This document shows positions 51,271 through 59,975 of a stretch of DNA of 64,000 bases, one piece after another. Source of the DNA: Streptomyces canus 299MFChir4.1 (GTDB lineage: Bacteria > Actinomycetota > Actinomycetes > Streptomycetales > Streptomycetaceae). Positions within the stretch are counted from its first letter, which is position 1, and every line of letters starts with the position of its first letter. The DNA lies in contig NZ_KB911599.1 in assembly GCF_000383615.1 (NCBI RefSeq), positions 48,840-112,839 on the forward strand, read 5' to 3'. A program made the translations under genes and the position numbers. The notes under the pieces were generated by a model that was not told the DNA's origin, searched no databases, and was given only the letters and a program-made list of their open reading frames with translations.

Positions 51271-51658
51271 CCACAGGCCTGAACTTCGGCACCCCGTCCG
51301 GAAACACCGCCTCCAGGCCCATCCCGGCCCGCAGCTCCCCGTGCCCGCAGTCGACGATCTCCGTCATCATCCGGGGTCCCTCGGCGAGGTCCACGACGGC
51401 GGCGACGTACGGGGTGCGGTCCTTGAAGGGCGGCAGGTCGTTGCGGTGGACCACGGACCAGGTGTACAGCGTGGCGCGGCCGCTCGCGGGCTCCCAGGTG
51501 ACCTCCTCGCTCCAGCAGTGCGGGCAGAACTCGCGCGGGTAGTGGTGGATCCGGGCGCAGGACGCGCAGCGCCTCAGCAGGAGGCGGCCGGCGGCTGCCG
51601 CGTCCCAGTAGGTGCGGGTGAAGGCGTCCGTCTCGGGCCGGTCGTACCCCGCGCCCAT
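51266..51658 (-). CDS. Zn-ribbon OB-fold protein (DUF35)
   Basis: A 130-residue DUF35 protein with zinc-ribbon Cys residues C31, C34, C45 and C48 (RRCASCARIH, EFCPHCWSEE) and an OB-fold (GRATLYTWSVVHRNDLPPF). Start ATG 51658 shares one base with the DoxX stop (TGATG), so they are coupled. No thiolase gene is adjacent; the Cys-less thiolase homologue at 46428-47597, under a similar operator, is the likely partner. Confidence 0.92.
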   Translation of the reverse strand: MGAGYDRPETDAFTRTYWDAAAAGRLLLRRCASCARIHHYPREFCPHCWSEEVTWEPASGRATLYTWSVVHRNDLPPFKDRTPYVAAVVDLAEGPRMMTEIVDCGHGELRAGMGLEAVFPDGVPKFRPVG

Positions 51659-52104
51659 CAGAACCAGCCCAGCGCGGCGTCCAGCGACCACGTCTGCCAG
51701 GACATCGCGAACAGGGCCACGACGGAGATGAGGGCCATCATCGAGTTCTGCCCCTGCTCGGCCCAGTCGTGGATCATCAGGGTGAAGTAGAGGACGTTCA
51801 GGAGCAGGCCCCCGACGAGCGCGACGGGGGTCAGAAACCCGAGGATCAGGCCCGCGCCGAGGGCGAGTTCGGCGTACGCGACGACGTACGCCATGGTCTT
51901 GGGGCGGGGCGCGACCATCACGTCGAAACCGCTGCGGACCGGGGTCCAGCGGTGCTTGGCGGCGATGTCCGCGGCCCAGGTGATGCCGCCGCCCTCGAAC
52001 CAGGTCTTCTTGTCCTTGTGCCGCCAGCTCTCCAGCCACCACAACCCGAGGCCTATGCGCAGGACGGCCAGCCATTGCGCGCCGGTCAGCCAGATCGTGT
52101 CCAT
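51658..52104 (-). CDS. DoxX family membrane protein
   Basis: A 148-residue membrane protein with about four hydrophobic segments (near residues 8-25, 70-90, 95-112 and 120-140). LRIGLGLWWLESWRHKDKK at the start and LALGAGLILGFLTPVALVGG fit the DoxX group, whose members are linked to quinone or redox chemistry. Start ATG 52104 is only 5 bases from operator site 7 (52110-52124) and has no ribosome site, which suggests a leaderless message. First gene of a two-gene operon with the OB-fold protein. Confidence 0.85.
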   Translation of the reverse strand: MDTIWLTGAQWLAVLRIGLGLWWLESWRHKDKKTWFEGGGITWAADIAAKHRWTPVRSGFDVMVAPRPKTMAYVVAYAELALGAGLILGFLTPVALVGGLLLNVLYFTLMIHDWAEQGQNSMMALISVVALFAMSWQTWSLDAALGWF

Positions 52105-52109
52105 GAAAT

Positions 52110-52124
52110 CTGACGGTACGTCAG
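52110..52124. promoter_or_regulatory. Candidate regulon operator, site 7
   Basis: CTGACGGTACGTCAG, with 6-bp arms and flanking AT / AT symmetry. It ends 5 bases before the DoxX start codon, so it would overlap the promoter or start point. Confidence 0.75.
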
Positions 52125-52296
52125 ATCACTGGTTCCGGGAAGCCTGTGCGTCAGCCGTGAAACTGTGCATCCCCGATGAATGACCCCCGATTGTTGGCAA
52201 TTTTGTCCGCACTCTGGCTAGGTTCGCAGACGTCAGCAGAAACCGCCGAGGGAGCGAACCGTAAAGCACAGGGCAGTCAAGCGCAGGCGTGTCGTC

Positions 52297-53928
52297 ATGG
52301 GAATCGGCGCGACGGCGGGTGCCGCGGCGGTCGGAGGCATCGCCCTCACCGCCAACGCGTCCACCGGCAGCACCTCGGCGTCCGCGGACGACGGCCTCGT
52401 CTTCGACCCCGACGACTGCACGAAGCTCACGGCCACCGTCACCGACACCGAGGGCACCGAGCACGCGGTCAGCTACCACTTCTGGAAGGCGATCACCTAC
52501 GTCTCCAAGCCGGTCGACGCCACCTACCAGTCGCTGATCGTCAGCGCTCCCGTCGAGATCGACGGCACCGCGGTCGACGCGAGCAACGCCCCGATCCTGC
52601 TCGCCAACTCCGTCGGCGGCTACATGCCCTCCTCCGTGGCGGACGCCACCGGCGTCGGTGCCGGGGGCATGGGCGGGAGCGGCGGCGCCCCCGGCGGTGC
52701 CCCCACCGGCAGTGTCGCGCCGAGCGCCTCGGCCGCCTCCAACGCCAACGCCAACGCCAACGAGAACACCAACGCGACCGGTGGCGCGACCTCCAGCAAC
52801 CAGCTCCTCGCGCTGGCCGCCGGGTACGTCGTGATCGAGCCCGGCGCCCGTGGCCGTACGCTCAAGAACTCCTCGGGCGAGTACTACGGCACCGCGCCCG
52901 CCGCGATCGTCGACCTCAAGGCGGCCGTGCGGTACATCAAGTCCAACAAGGGCCGCATCCCCGGCAACGTCGAGCGGATCGTCTCCGCCGGCACCAGCGC
53001 GGGCGGCGCCCTGTCCTCGCTGCTCGGAGCCTCCGGCGACAGCCCGATCTACGACAAGCTCCTCAAGGAGATCGGCGCCTCCGACGCCTCCGACGCGGTC
53101 TTCGCGGTCGGCGCCTGGTGCCCGATCATCGACCTGGAGCACGCCGACGGCGCCTACGAGTGGAACTGGGGAACCAACGCCCTCGGCACCGGCAAGCAGG
53201 TCGCCCAGGCCGTGTCCAAGGAACTTCGGTCGCAGTTCGCCGAGTACCAGGCGTCCCTGAAGCTGCGCGGCCTGAACGGCTTCGGCGCCCTGACCGCCCG
53301 CAACTACGACGCGTACCTGGTCAAGCAGTACCTGGAGCCCTCGGCGACCGCCTGCCTGGCCGCCCTGCCGGACTCCGACCGGGAGACCTACCTCGCCGAG
53401 AACACCTTCATCACCTGGAGGAACGGCAAGGCCGCCTTCACCTGGGACGGCTTCCTCACCCACGTCGGCGCCCGCAAGAAGACCGCCCCGGCCTTCGACG
53501 CCTTCGACCTCTCCGCCGGCGAGAACAACCTGTTCGGCGCGGGCACCACCGAGACCCGTCACTTCACGGCGTACAGCGCGAAGAACGACAGCACCGGCCT
53601 GTCCACCCAGCGCGTGGCGAGCGACGTCCCCGCCGGGCTCGACCGGATGAACCCCATGTACCACCTGGTGGAGAAGGTCAACGGGAAGCGCTCCAAGCAC
53701 TGGTGGATCCGTCTCGGCACCAACGACACCGACACCTCGCACGTCATCTCCGCGAACCTCGCCGCCGCCGCGGCGAACCTCGGCGACGACGTCAACCACC
53801 TCTACTACTGGGACCAGGGCCACGGCGCCGAGCTCCGCAGCAGCGGATCCGGCGCCGTGGCCTTTTCCGTACCCGCACAACCAGGTGACCTACGCCACAG
53901 ACCCCACCCACGCCTCCTACAGGCGTGA
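52297..53928 (+). CDS. Subtype B tannase-like alpha/beta hydrolase; true start uncertain
   Basis: A secreted serine hydrolase of the tannase/feruloyl esterase kind. The nucleophile elbow is GTSAGGALS (about residue 230) and the late GHGAE holds the His. A Gly, Ala and Asn-rich insert lies near residues 118-168. The first ATG is 52297, but in-frame codons from 52261 read VKHRAVKRRRVV before it, completing a signal peptide with a basic, twin-arginine-like n-region. GAGGGAG lies 6 bases before codon 52261, which is GTA, not a standard start. Either GTA is used, the site mutated from GTG, or the shorter form is made. Confidence 0.8.
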   Translation: MGIGATAGAAAVGGIALTANASTGSTSASADDGLVFDPDDCTKLTATVTDTEGTEHAVSYHFWKAITYVSKPVDATYQSLIVSAPVEIDGTAVDASNAPILLANSVGGYMPSSVADATGVGAGGMGGSGGAPGGAPTGSVAPSASAASNANANANENTNATGGATSSNQLLALAAGYVVIEPGARGRTLKNSSGEYYGTAPAAIVDLKAAVRYIKSNKGRIPGNVERIVSAGTSAGGALSSLLGASGDSPIYDKLLKEIGASDASDAVFAVGAWCPIIDLEHADGAYEWNWGTNALGTGKQVAQAVSKELRSQFAEYQASLKLRGLNGFGALTARNYDAYLVKQYLEPSATACLAALPDSDRETYLAENTFITWRNGKAAFTWDGFLTHVGARKKTAPAFDAFDLSAGENNLFGAGTTETRHFTAYSAKNDSTGLSTQRVASDVPAGLDRMNPMYHLVEKVNGKRSKHWWIRLGTNDTDTSHVISANLAAAAANLGDDVNHLYYWDQGHGAELRSSGSGAVAFSVPAQPGDLRHRPHPRLLQA

Positions 53929-53995
53929 TCGATCCGCAACCAATTCCCCTCTTGACCGAGACCCATCAACGCGCTGTCTGATTACGCTCGCGCTC

Positions 53996-55201
53996 ATGGC
54001 CGACTCCGCACCCGATCCCACCCCCGCAGACCGCCCCGACCAGCCCGATCGCCCCGTGTACGTCATCGGCGGCGGTCCGGCGGGGCTCTCCGTCGCGTAC
54101 GCGCTTCGGGCCCGGGGCGTCCGGGCGGTCGTCCTGGAGAAGTCCGAGCAGGTCGGCGCGTCCTGGCGGCGCCACTACGACCGGCTGCACCTGCACACCA
54201 CCCGCCGCCTGTCGGCCCTGCCCGGCCTGCCGATGCCCCGCCGCTTCGGCCGCTGGGCCTCCCGCGACGACGTGGTGCGCTATCTGGAGAAGTACGCCGA
54301 GTTCCACGAGCTGGAGACCGTCACCGGCGTCGAGGTCTCGCGCGTCGAGCGCACCGGCGACGGCACCGGCTGGCTGCTGCACGCCACCGGCGGCCGCGAG
54401 CTGACCGGCGCCGCGGTGGTCGTGGCCACCGGCTACAACCACACCCCGCTGCTGCCCGACTGGCCGGGCCGCGAGGAGTACAAGGGCGAGCTCCTGCACG
54501 CCGGCGAGTACCGCAACCCGGCGCCCTACGCCGGCCGTGACGTCCTCGTCGTCGGCGCCGGCAACACCGGCGCCGAGATCGCCGTGGACCTGGTCGAGGG
54601 CGGCGCCTCACGGGTACGCCTGTCCGTGCGCACCGCCCCGCACATCGTCCGCCGCTCCACGGCCGGCTGGGCCGCCCAGTACACGGGCGTTCTCGTACGA
54701 CGTCTCCCGGTCGGCCTCGTGGACCGGCTGGCCCGGCCCATGGCCAAGCTCAGCATCCCCGACCTGTCCGCGCACGGCCTGCCCCGCCCCGACACCGGCC
54801 TCTACAGCCGGGTCAAGGAAGGCGCCATCCCGGTCCAGGACGTCGGCCTCATCGACGCGATCCGCACGGGCAAGGTCGAGGTCGTGGCCGCCGTCGAGGG
54901 CTTCGAGGACGGCGAGGTCCTGCTCGCCGACGGCACCCGCATCGCCCCGGACGCGGTGATCGCGGCCACGGGGTACACCCGCGCCCTCGACACCCTGGTC
55001 GGCCACCTCGACGTCCTCGACGGACGCGGGGGTCCGCTCGTCAACGGCGCCCGGGCCCCGCAGAACGCCCCAGGCCTCTATTTCACGGGCTACGTCACTC
55101 CCATCAGCGGCACCTTCCGCGAGGTCGCGATCGACGCGGCGAAGATCGCGAAGGCCGTGATGAAGGACGGTGCGGGCAGGCTCTCCCGGCTTCCCGTCTG
55201 A
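53996..55201 (+). CDS. Flavin-containing monooxygenase-type NAD(P)/FAD oxidoreductase
   Basis: A 401-residue protein with two dinucleotide folds: VIGGGPAGLSVAYALRARG (about 23-41) for FAD and VLVVGAGNTGAEIAVDLVEG (about 182-201) for NAD(P)H. The segment HLHTTRRLSALPG and the ending VTPISGTFREVAIDA fit single-component monooxygenases related to YUCCA and FMO enzymes. They oxygenate N, S or carbonyl carbons. Start ATG 53996 has no ribosome site and may be leaderless. A strong hairpin follows. Confidence 0.9.
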   Translation: MADSAPDPTPADRPDQPDRPVYVIGGGPAGLSVAYALRARGVRAVVLEKSEQVGASWRRHYDRLHLHTTRRLSALPGLPMPRRFGRWASRDDVVRYLEKYAEFHELETVTGVEVSRVERTGDGTGWLLHATGGRELTGAAVVVATGYNHTPLLPDWPGREEYKGELLHAGEYRNPAPYAGRDVLVVGAGNTGAEIAVDLVEGGASRVRLSVRTAPHIVRRSTAGWAAQYTGVLVRRLPVGLVDRLARPMAKLSIPDLSAHGLPRPDTGLYSRVKEGAIPVQDVGLIDAIRTGKVEVVAAVEGFEDGEVLLADGTRIAPDAVIAATGYTRALDTLVGHLDVLDGRGGPLVNGARAPQNAPGLYFTGYVTPISGTFREVAIDAAKIAKAVMKDGAGRLSRLPV

Positions 55202-55229
55202 CGCGGAACGCCCCAACTCGCTTCACCAG

Positions 55230-55266
55230 CGCTCCTGTTACATCTGCGAGAGATGTGACGGGAGCG
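55230..55266 (+). terminator. Long-stem hairpin after the monooxygenase gene
   Basis: A 16-bp stem (55230-55245 with 55251-55266), fully paired apart from two G-U wobbles, around the 5-base loop gcgag. It starts 28 bases past the stop of 53996-55201, ahead of the next gene at 55350. Confidence 0.72.
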
Positions 55267-55349
55267 TTGTCGTGTGCCGTCGCACGGGGCCAGAATGTGA
55301 ACAACTCTCATGTTCTAGCTCCACACTCTCTCCACTACGGAGGACGCAC

Positions 55350-56864
55350 GTGGCACGCGAAAGACAGCTCTCCCCGCTCTCCCCGCTCCCCCGGCTCTCC
55401 CGGCGCTCCCTGATCGGCGGTGCCGCCGCCGCGGCCGGGGCCGTCACCCTCACCGGCACCGCCGCCTCGCCCGCCTCCGCCGCCACCCGTGACGTGGACG
55501 TCGCGATCGTCGGCGGCGGTCTCGCCGGGCTCACCGCGGCCCGCGACCTGGTCGCGGGCGGGAAGACGGTCGCCGTCCTGGAGGCCCGCGACCGTGTCGG
55601 CGGCCGGGTCCTCAACCTGAAGCTGGCGAACGGCGGGGTCACCGAGGGCGGCGGCGAGTTCATCGGCCCCACCCAGGACCGCATCAAGGCCCTCGCGGAC
55701 TCGCTCGGGGTGCAGACCTTCGCCACCTACAACACCGGCAGCAACCTGCTCTACAAGGACGGCAAGAAGACCGCCTACGCCACCGACGGCATCCTCGGTT
55801 CGGTCCCGCCGATCGACGCGGCCGGCCTCGCGAACGCGGCGATCGTCCAGGCCTCCCTCGACGACATGGCCAAGACGATCCCGCTCGACGCGCCCTGGAC
55901 CGCCGCCAAGGCCGAGGAGTGGGACCGGCAGACCTTCGAGACCTGGCTGCGCGCCAACGCCGTGATCCCGTCGGCCAAGTTCCTCCTGGACGTGGCCTGC
56001 ACGTCGATCTTCTCGGCCGAACCCCGCGAACTGTCCCTGCTGTTCGTCCTCTTCTACATCGCCGCCGCCGGCAACGAGTCCACCCCCGGCACCCTGGAAC
56101 GCCTCACCGAGACCGCGGGCGGCGCTCAGGAACTGCGCTTCGTCGGCGGCTCCCAGCTGGTGCCGGTCAAGCTCGCCGCCACGCTGGGCGACCGGGTGGT
56201 CCTGAACGCCCCGGTGCGCACGATCGCGAAGTCCGGTTCGAAGTACGTCGTCACGGCCGACGGTGTCACCGTCACCGCCAAGCGGGTCGTGGTCGCCGTA
56301 CCCCCGCCGCTCGCGGCCCGTATCACCTACGACCCGCTGCTGCCCGCCGCCCGCGACCAGCTCACCCAGCGCCTGCCGATGGCCTCGGTCGGCAAGGCGA
56401 TCGCGATCTACGACACGCCCTTCTGGCGGGCCGACGGCCTCAACGGCCAGGTCGTCAGCGACACCGGCGTGATCAGCTCGACCTTCGACAACTCCCCGCC
56501 GGACGCCTCCTACGGCGCCCTGATGGGCTTCATCGAGGCCGACGAGGCCCGCAAGTTCGACGCGGCGAGCGAGGCGGAGGTCAAGGCGGCCGTCCTCAAG
56601 GACTACGTGACGTACTTCGGCTCGAAAGCGGCCTCCCCCACCTCCTTCGTCCTGCAACGCTGGAACAACGAGGCCTACACCCGCGGCGGCCCCGTCTCCA
56701 TCGCCGCGCCCGGGGTGCTCACCCAGTACGGCCCCGCCCTGCGGGCCCCCGTGGGCGGCATCCACTGGGCCGGGACGGAGACGTCGATCCACTGGAACGG
56801 CTTCATGGACGGAGCCGTCCGCTCCGGTGAGCGGGTGGCCAAGGAAGTGCTCGCGGTGCTGTAG
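55350..56864 (+). CDS. Flavin monoamine oxidase family protein, Tat-exported
   Basis: A 504-residue secreted flavoprotein. A twin-arginine signal (SRRSLIGGAAAAAGAVTL, about residues 18-35, cleavage near ASA at about 48) precedes the FAD motif VAIVGGGLAGLTAARDL and EARDRVGGR. The late GGIHWAGTETSIHWNGFMDG is the usual FAD-covering motif of amine oxidases. It would oxidise an amine or amino acid outside the membrane with release of peroxide. Start GTG 55350 follows GGAGG at 7 bases. Confidence 0.92.
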   Translation: MARERQLSPLSPLPRLSRRSLIGGAAAAAGAVTLTGTAASPASAATRDVDVAIVGGGLAGLTAARDLVAGGKTVAVLEARDRVGGRVLNLKLANGGVTEGGGEFIGPTQDRIKALADSLGVQTFATYNTGSNLLYKDGKKTAYATDGILGSVPPIDAAGLANAAIVQASLDDMAKTIPLDAPWTAAKAEEWDRQTFETWLRANAVIPSAKFLLDVACTSIFSAEPRELSLLFVLFYIAAAGNESTPGTLERLTETAGGAQELRFVGGSQLVPVKLAATLGDRVVLNAPVRTIAKSGSKYVVTADGVTVTAKRVVVAVPPPLAARITYDPLLPAARDQLTQRLPMASVGKAIAIYDTPFWRADGLNGQVVSDTGVISSTFDNSPPDASYGALMGFIEADEARKFDAASEAEVKAAVLKDYVTYFGSKAASPTSFVLQRWNNEAYTRGGPVSIAAPGVLTQYGPALRAPVGGIHWAGTETSIHWNGFMDGAVRSGERVAKEVLAVL

Positions 56865-56896
56865 TCCGCGCATCAACTTTGCGTGCACGCCCGTTC

Positions 56897-56911
56897 CTGA
56901 CACAGCGTCAG
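56897..56911. promoter_or_regulatory. Candidate regulon operator, site 8
   Basis: CTGACACAGCGTCAG, the first of two copies upstream of the NDP-forming CoA ligase gene. Confidence 0.73.
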
Positions 56912-56920
56912 TTCTGTAAT

Positions 56921-56935
56921 CTGACAGAGCGTCAG
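56921..56935. promoter_or_regulatory. Candidate regulon operator, site 9
   Basis: CTGACAGAGCGTCAG, 24 bases after site 8 centre to centre and 34 bases before ATG 56970. Confidence 0.73.
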
Positions 56936-56969
56936 TTATTCACGCTGTCACACAGGAGCGGGCGGACCG

Positions 56970-59195
56970 ATGCTTGGATCAACCCACGGCACCCTCACCA
57001 CCGACTCCCGCCGGGCCCGGGTCATCGCGTGCGGCGAGCAACCCGGGCCCGCCGTCCACGGCCGGCCCGCCGAGGCCGACGATCTCGACGTCGGCGGCCG
57101 GCCGTTGTATGCGGACGTCCCCGATCTGGACCGCTTCTTCCGGCCGGAGTCGGTCGCCGTGATCGGCGCCTCGGACACCGAGGGCCGCCCGAACACCGGC
57201 GTCACCCGGCAGTTGATCGACTGGGCGGACCGGGTCGGGGCCCGGCTGCACCCCGTGCACCCGACCCGCCCCGCCGTCTTCGGCGTCCCCTGCGTGGCGT
57301 CCGTGGCCGAGCTGCCCGAGCAGGTCGACCTCGCCGTCCTGCTGGTCGCCGACCCACTCCCGCTGATCGGGCAACTGGCCGAGGCCAAGGTGAAGTTCGC
57401 GGTCGTCTTCGCCTCCGGATTCGCGGAGACCGGCGAGGAGGGAGCGGCGGCGCAGCAGCGTCTCGCCGCCGCCGTGGCCGAGTCCGGGATGCGGCTGCTG
57501 GGGCCCAACACCAACCTGAACGCCTTCTCGTCGTTCCGCGACGACCTCGACGGGCCCGGGATCGCCCTCATCACCCAGTCCGGCCACCAGGGCCGCCCGG
57601 TCTTCGCCCTCCAGGAACTCGGCATCCGCCTGACCCACTGGGCCCCCACCGGCAACGAGGCCGATCTGGAGACCGCGGACTTCCTCTCCTGGTTCGCCGA
57701 GCGCCCCGAGGTCGGCGCCATCGCCTGCTACCTGGAGGGCCTGAAGGACGGCCGCTCCTTCCTGCTGGCCGCCGACCGGGCCGCCCGCCGCAAGGTTCCG
57801 GTGGTCGCGGTCAAGGTCGGCCGCACCGAGACCGGCGCCCGCACGGCCGCCTCCCACACCGGCAAGCTCACCGGCGCGGACACGGTGGTGGACGCGGCGA
57901 TGCGGCAGTACGGCGTGATCCGCGTCGACGGACTCGACGAACTCCAGGACACCGCCGCCCTGTTGGCCCGCGCGAGGCCGCCGCGGGCCGAGGGGGTCGT
58001 CGTCTACTCGATCTCGGGCGGGACCGGCGCGCACTTCGCCGACCTGGCCACGGAGGCGGGGTTGCGACTGCCCGCCCTTTCGGAGGCCAAGCAGGCCGAA
58101 CTGCACCAGTGGATACCGGAGTTCCTGAGTGTGGCGAACCCCGTCGACAACGGCGGGCACCCGGTCGGCGACTGGCGCGGCCGGAAGATCATCGACGCGA
58201 TCCTCGCGGACCCGTCGGTCGGGGTGCTGATCTGCCCGGTCACCGGGCCCTTTCCGCCGCTGAGCGACCGGCTGGTGCGGGACCTGGTGGACGCGGCCGA
58301 GCAGAGCGACAAACTGGTGTGCGTGGTGTGGGGCTCACCGGTCGGCACCGAGCCGGCCTACCGCGAGGTCCTGCTGGGCTCCTCGCGGGTGGCGACCTTC
58401 CGCACGGTCGGCAACTGCATCACCGCCGTGCGCGCCTACCTCGGCCACCACCGCTTCGTCACCGGCTACCGCTCCCCCTTCGACGAGGCCCCGCGCACCC
58501 CCTCGCCCTCCTTCCGCAAGGCCCAGGCACTGATGCGCCCCGGCCAGCAGCTGAGCGAGCACGCGGCGAAGCAGCTGCTGCGGGCGTACGGGATCCGGGT
58601 GCCGCGCGAGCAGCTGGTGACCAGCGCGGCGGCGGCCGTCCGCGCGGCGGGCCTGGTCGGCTACCCGGTCGTGATGAAGGCGTCCGGCGCGAGGATCGCC
58701 CACAAGACCGAGCTGGGCCTGGTGAAGATCGGCCTGACCTCCGCCAGCCAGGTACGGGACGCCTACCGCGAGCTGACCGACATCGCCCGCTACGAGGACG
58801 TCTCCCTGGACGGGGTCCTGGTCTGCCAGATGGTGGAGCGGGGCGTGGAGATGGTCGTGGGGGCCGCGCACGACGAGCTGTTCGGGCCGACGGTGACGGT
58901 CGGGCTCGGCGGGGTCCTGGTCGAGGTGCTGCGGGACACGGCCGTCCGCGTGCCGCCCTTCGGGGAGGAGCAGGCCCGGGACATGCTCGGGGACCTGCGC
59001 GGGCGGGCCCTGCTGGACGGGGTCAGGGGGCGGCCCCCGGCGGATCTCGACGCGCTCGTGGAAGTGGTCCTGCGGGTGCAGCGCATGGCGATGGAGCTCG
59101 GGGACGACCTCGCGGAGCTGGACATCAACCCGCTGATGGTACTGCCCCGGGGGCAGGGGGCGGTGGCGCTGGACGCGTTGGTGGTGTGCCGGTGA
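56970..59195 (+). CDS. Acetate-CoA ligase family protein (NDP-forming acyl-CoA synthetase)
   Basis: A 741-residue single-chain ligase of the ADP-forming type, which couples CoA thioester formation to ATP through phospho-His. Domains in order: CoA-binding (SVAVIGASDTEGRPNTGVTR, from about 58), the two ligase-CoA domains (LITQSGHQG, ASHTGKLTGAD), and a C-terminal ATP-grasp domain (YPVVMKASGARIAHKTELGL, ELDINPLMVLP). Start ATG 56970 with AGGAG upstream. Two operators precede it, and a crotonase gene follows with a GTGA overlap. Its acid is unknown. Confidence 0.92.
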   Translation: MLGSTHGTLTTDSRRARVIACGEQPGPAVHGRPAEADDLDVGGRPLYADVPDLDRFFRPESVAVIGASDTEGRPNTGVTRQLIDWADRVGARLHPVHPTRPAVFGVPCVASVAELPEQVDLAVLLVADPLPLIGQLAEAKVKFAVVFASGFAETGEEGAAAQQRLAAAVAESGMRLLGPNTNLNAFSSFRDDLDGPGIALITQSGHQGRPVFALQELGIRLTHWAPTGNEADLETADFLSWFAERPEVGAIACYLEGLKDGRSFLLAADRAARRKVPVVAVKVGRTETGARTAASHTGKLTGADTVVDAAMRQYGVIRVDGLDELQDTAALLARARPPRAEGVVVYSISGGTGAHFADLATEAGLRLPALSEAKQAELHQWIPEFLSVANPVDNGGHPVGDWRGRKIIDAILADPSVGVLICPVTGPFPPLSDRLVRDLVDAAEQSDKLVCVVWGSPVGTEPAYREVLLGSSRVATFRTVGNCITAVRAYLGHHRFVTGYRSPFDEAPRTPSPSFRKAQALMRPGQQLSEHAAKQLLRAYGIRVPREQLVTSAAAAVRAAGLVGYPVVMKASGARIAHKTELGLVKIGLTSASQVRDAYRELTDIARYEDVSLDGVLVCQMVERGVEMVVGAAHDELFGPTVTVGLGGVLVEVLRDTAVRVPPFGEEQARDMLGDLRGRALLDGVRGRPPADLDALVEVVLRVQRMAMELGDDLAELDINPLMVLPRGQGAVALDALVVCR

Positions 59196-59971
59196 GCGAG
59201 GTGACGCACACCGTCGACGGTCAGGTCTCGTACCTCACCCTCAACCGACCCGAGGTCCTCAACGCCCTCGCTCCCGGCCAACGGGACCTGCTCATCGAGC
59301 TGTTGGACCGGGCGTCCGCCGACCCCGGGGTGCGGGCGGTGGTCCTGACCGGCACCGGCCGCGGATTCTGCGCGGGCGCGGACCTGCGCGGCGCGCCCGG
59401 GGCCGCGGCCCCCGGTGACGTCGCTCGTACGATCCGCCTCGGCGCCCAGCGGCTGATCGCCGCCGTCCTCGACTGCGAGAAGCCGGTGATCGCGGCGGTG
59501 AACGGCACCGCGGCCGGTCTCGGCGCGCATCTCGCCCTCGCCTGCGACCTGGTCCTGGCCGCCGAATCGGCGCGGTTCATCGAGGTGTTCGTACGCCGGG
59601 GCCTGGTCCCGGACGGTGGCGGCGCGTATCTCCTGCCCCGTCTGATCGGCCCGCAGCGGGCGAAGGAGCTGATGTTCTTCGGCGACGCGCTCGGCGCCGC
59701 CGACGCCGAGCGCCTGGGGCTGGTCAACCGGGTCGTCCCGGACGAGGAGTTGGAGAAGACGGCCCGCGAGTGGGCCGCCCGTCTCGCCACGGGTCCGACC
59801 CGCGCACTCGCCCTGACGAAACAGCTCGTGAACGCCTCCCTGGACAGCGACCGCGCCACCGCCTTCGCCGCGGAGGCCGCCGCGCAGGAGATCAACATCA
59901 CGACGGCGGACGCGCGGGAGGGTGTGGCGAGCTTCGTGGAGCGCAGGAGCCCCGAGTACCGGGGCCGTTGA
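59192..59971 (+). CDS. Enoyl-CoA hydratase/isomerase family protein
   Basis: A 259-residue crotonase. GRGFCAGADLRGAPG and AVNGTAAGLGAHLALACDL form the oxyanion hole, and FVRRGLVPDGGGAYLLPRL carries Asp rather than Glu, as in PaaG-like isomerases and hydratases of cyclic acyl-CoAs. Start GTG 59192 overlaps the ligase stop (GTGA). It ends 4 bases from a convergent membrane-protein gene. With the ligase it forms an activation and hydration or isomerisation pair under sites 8 and 9. Confidence 0.92.
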   Translation: MSEVTHTVDGQVSYLTLNRPEVLNALAPGQRDLLIELLDRASADPGVRAVVLTGTGRGFCAGADLRGAPGAAAPGDVARTIRLGAQRLIAAVLDCEKPVIAAVNGTAAGLGAHLALACDLVLAAESARFIEVFVRRGLVPDGGGAYLLPRLIGPQRAKELMFFGDALGAADAERLGLVNRVVPDEELEKTAREWAARLATGPTRALALTKQLVNASLDSDRATAFAAEAAAQEINITTADAREGVASFVERRSPEYRGR

Positions 59972-59975
59972 GGGC

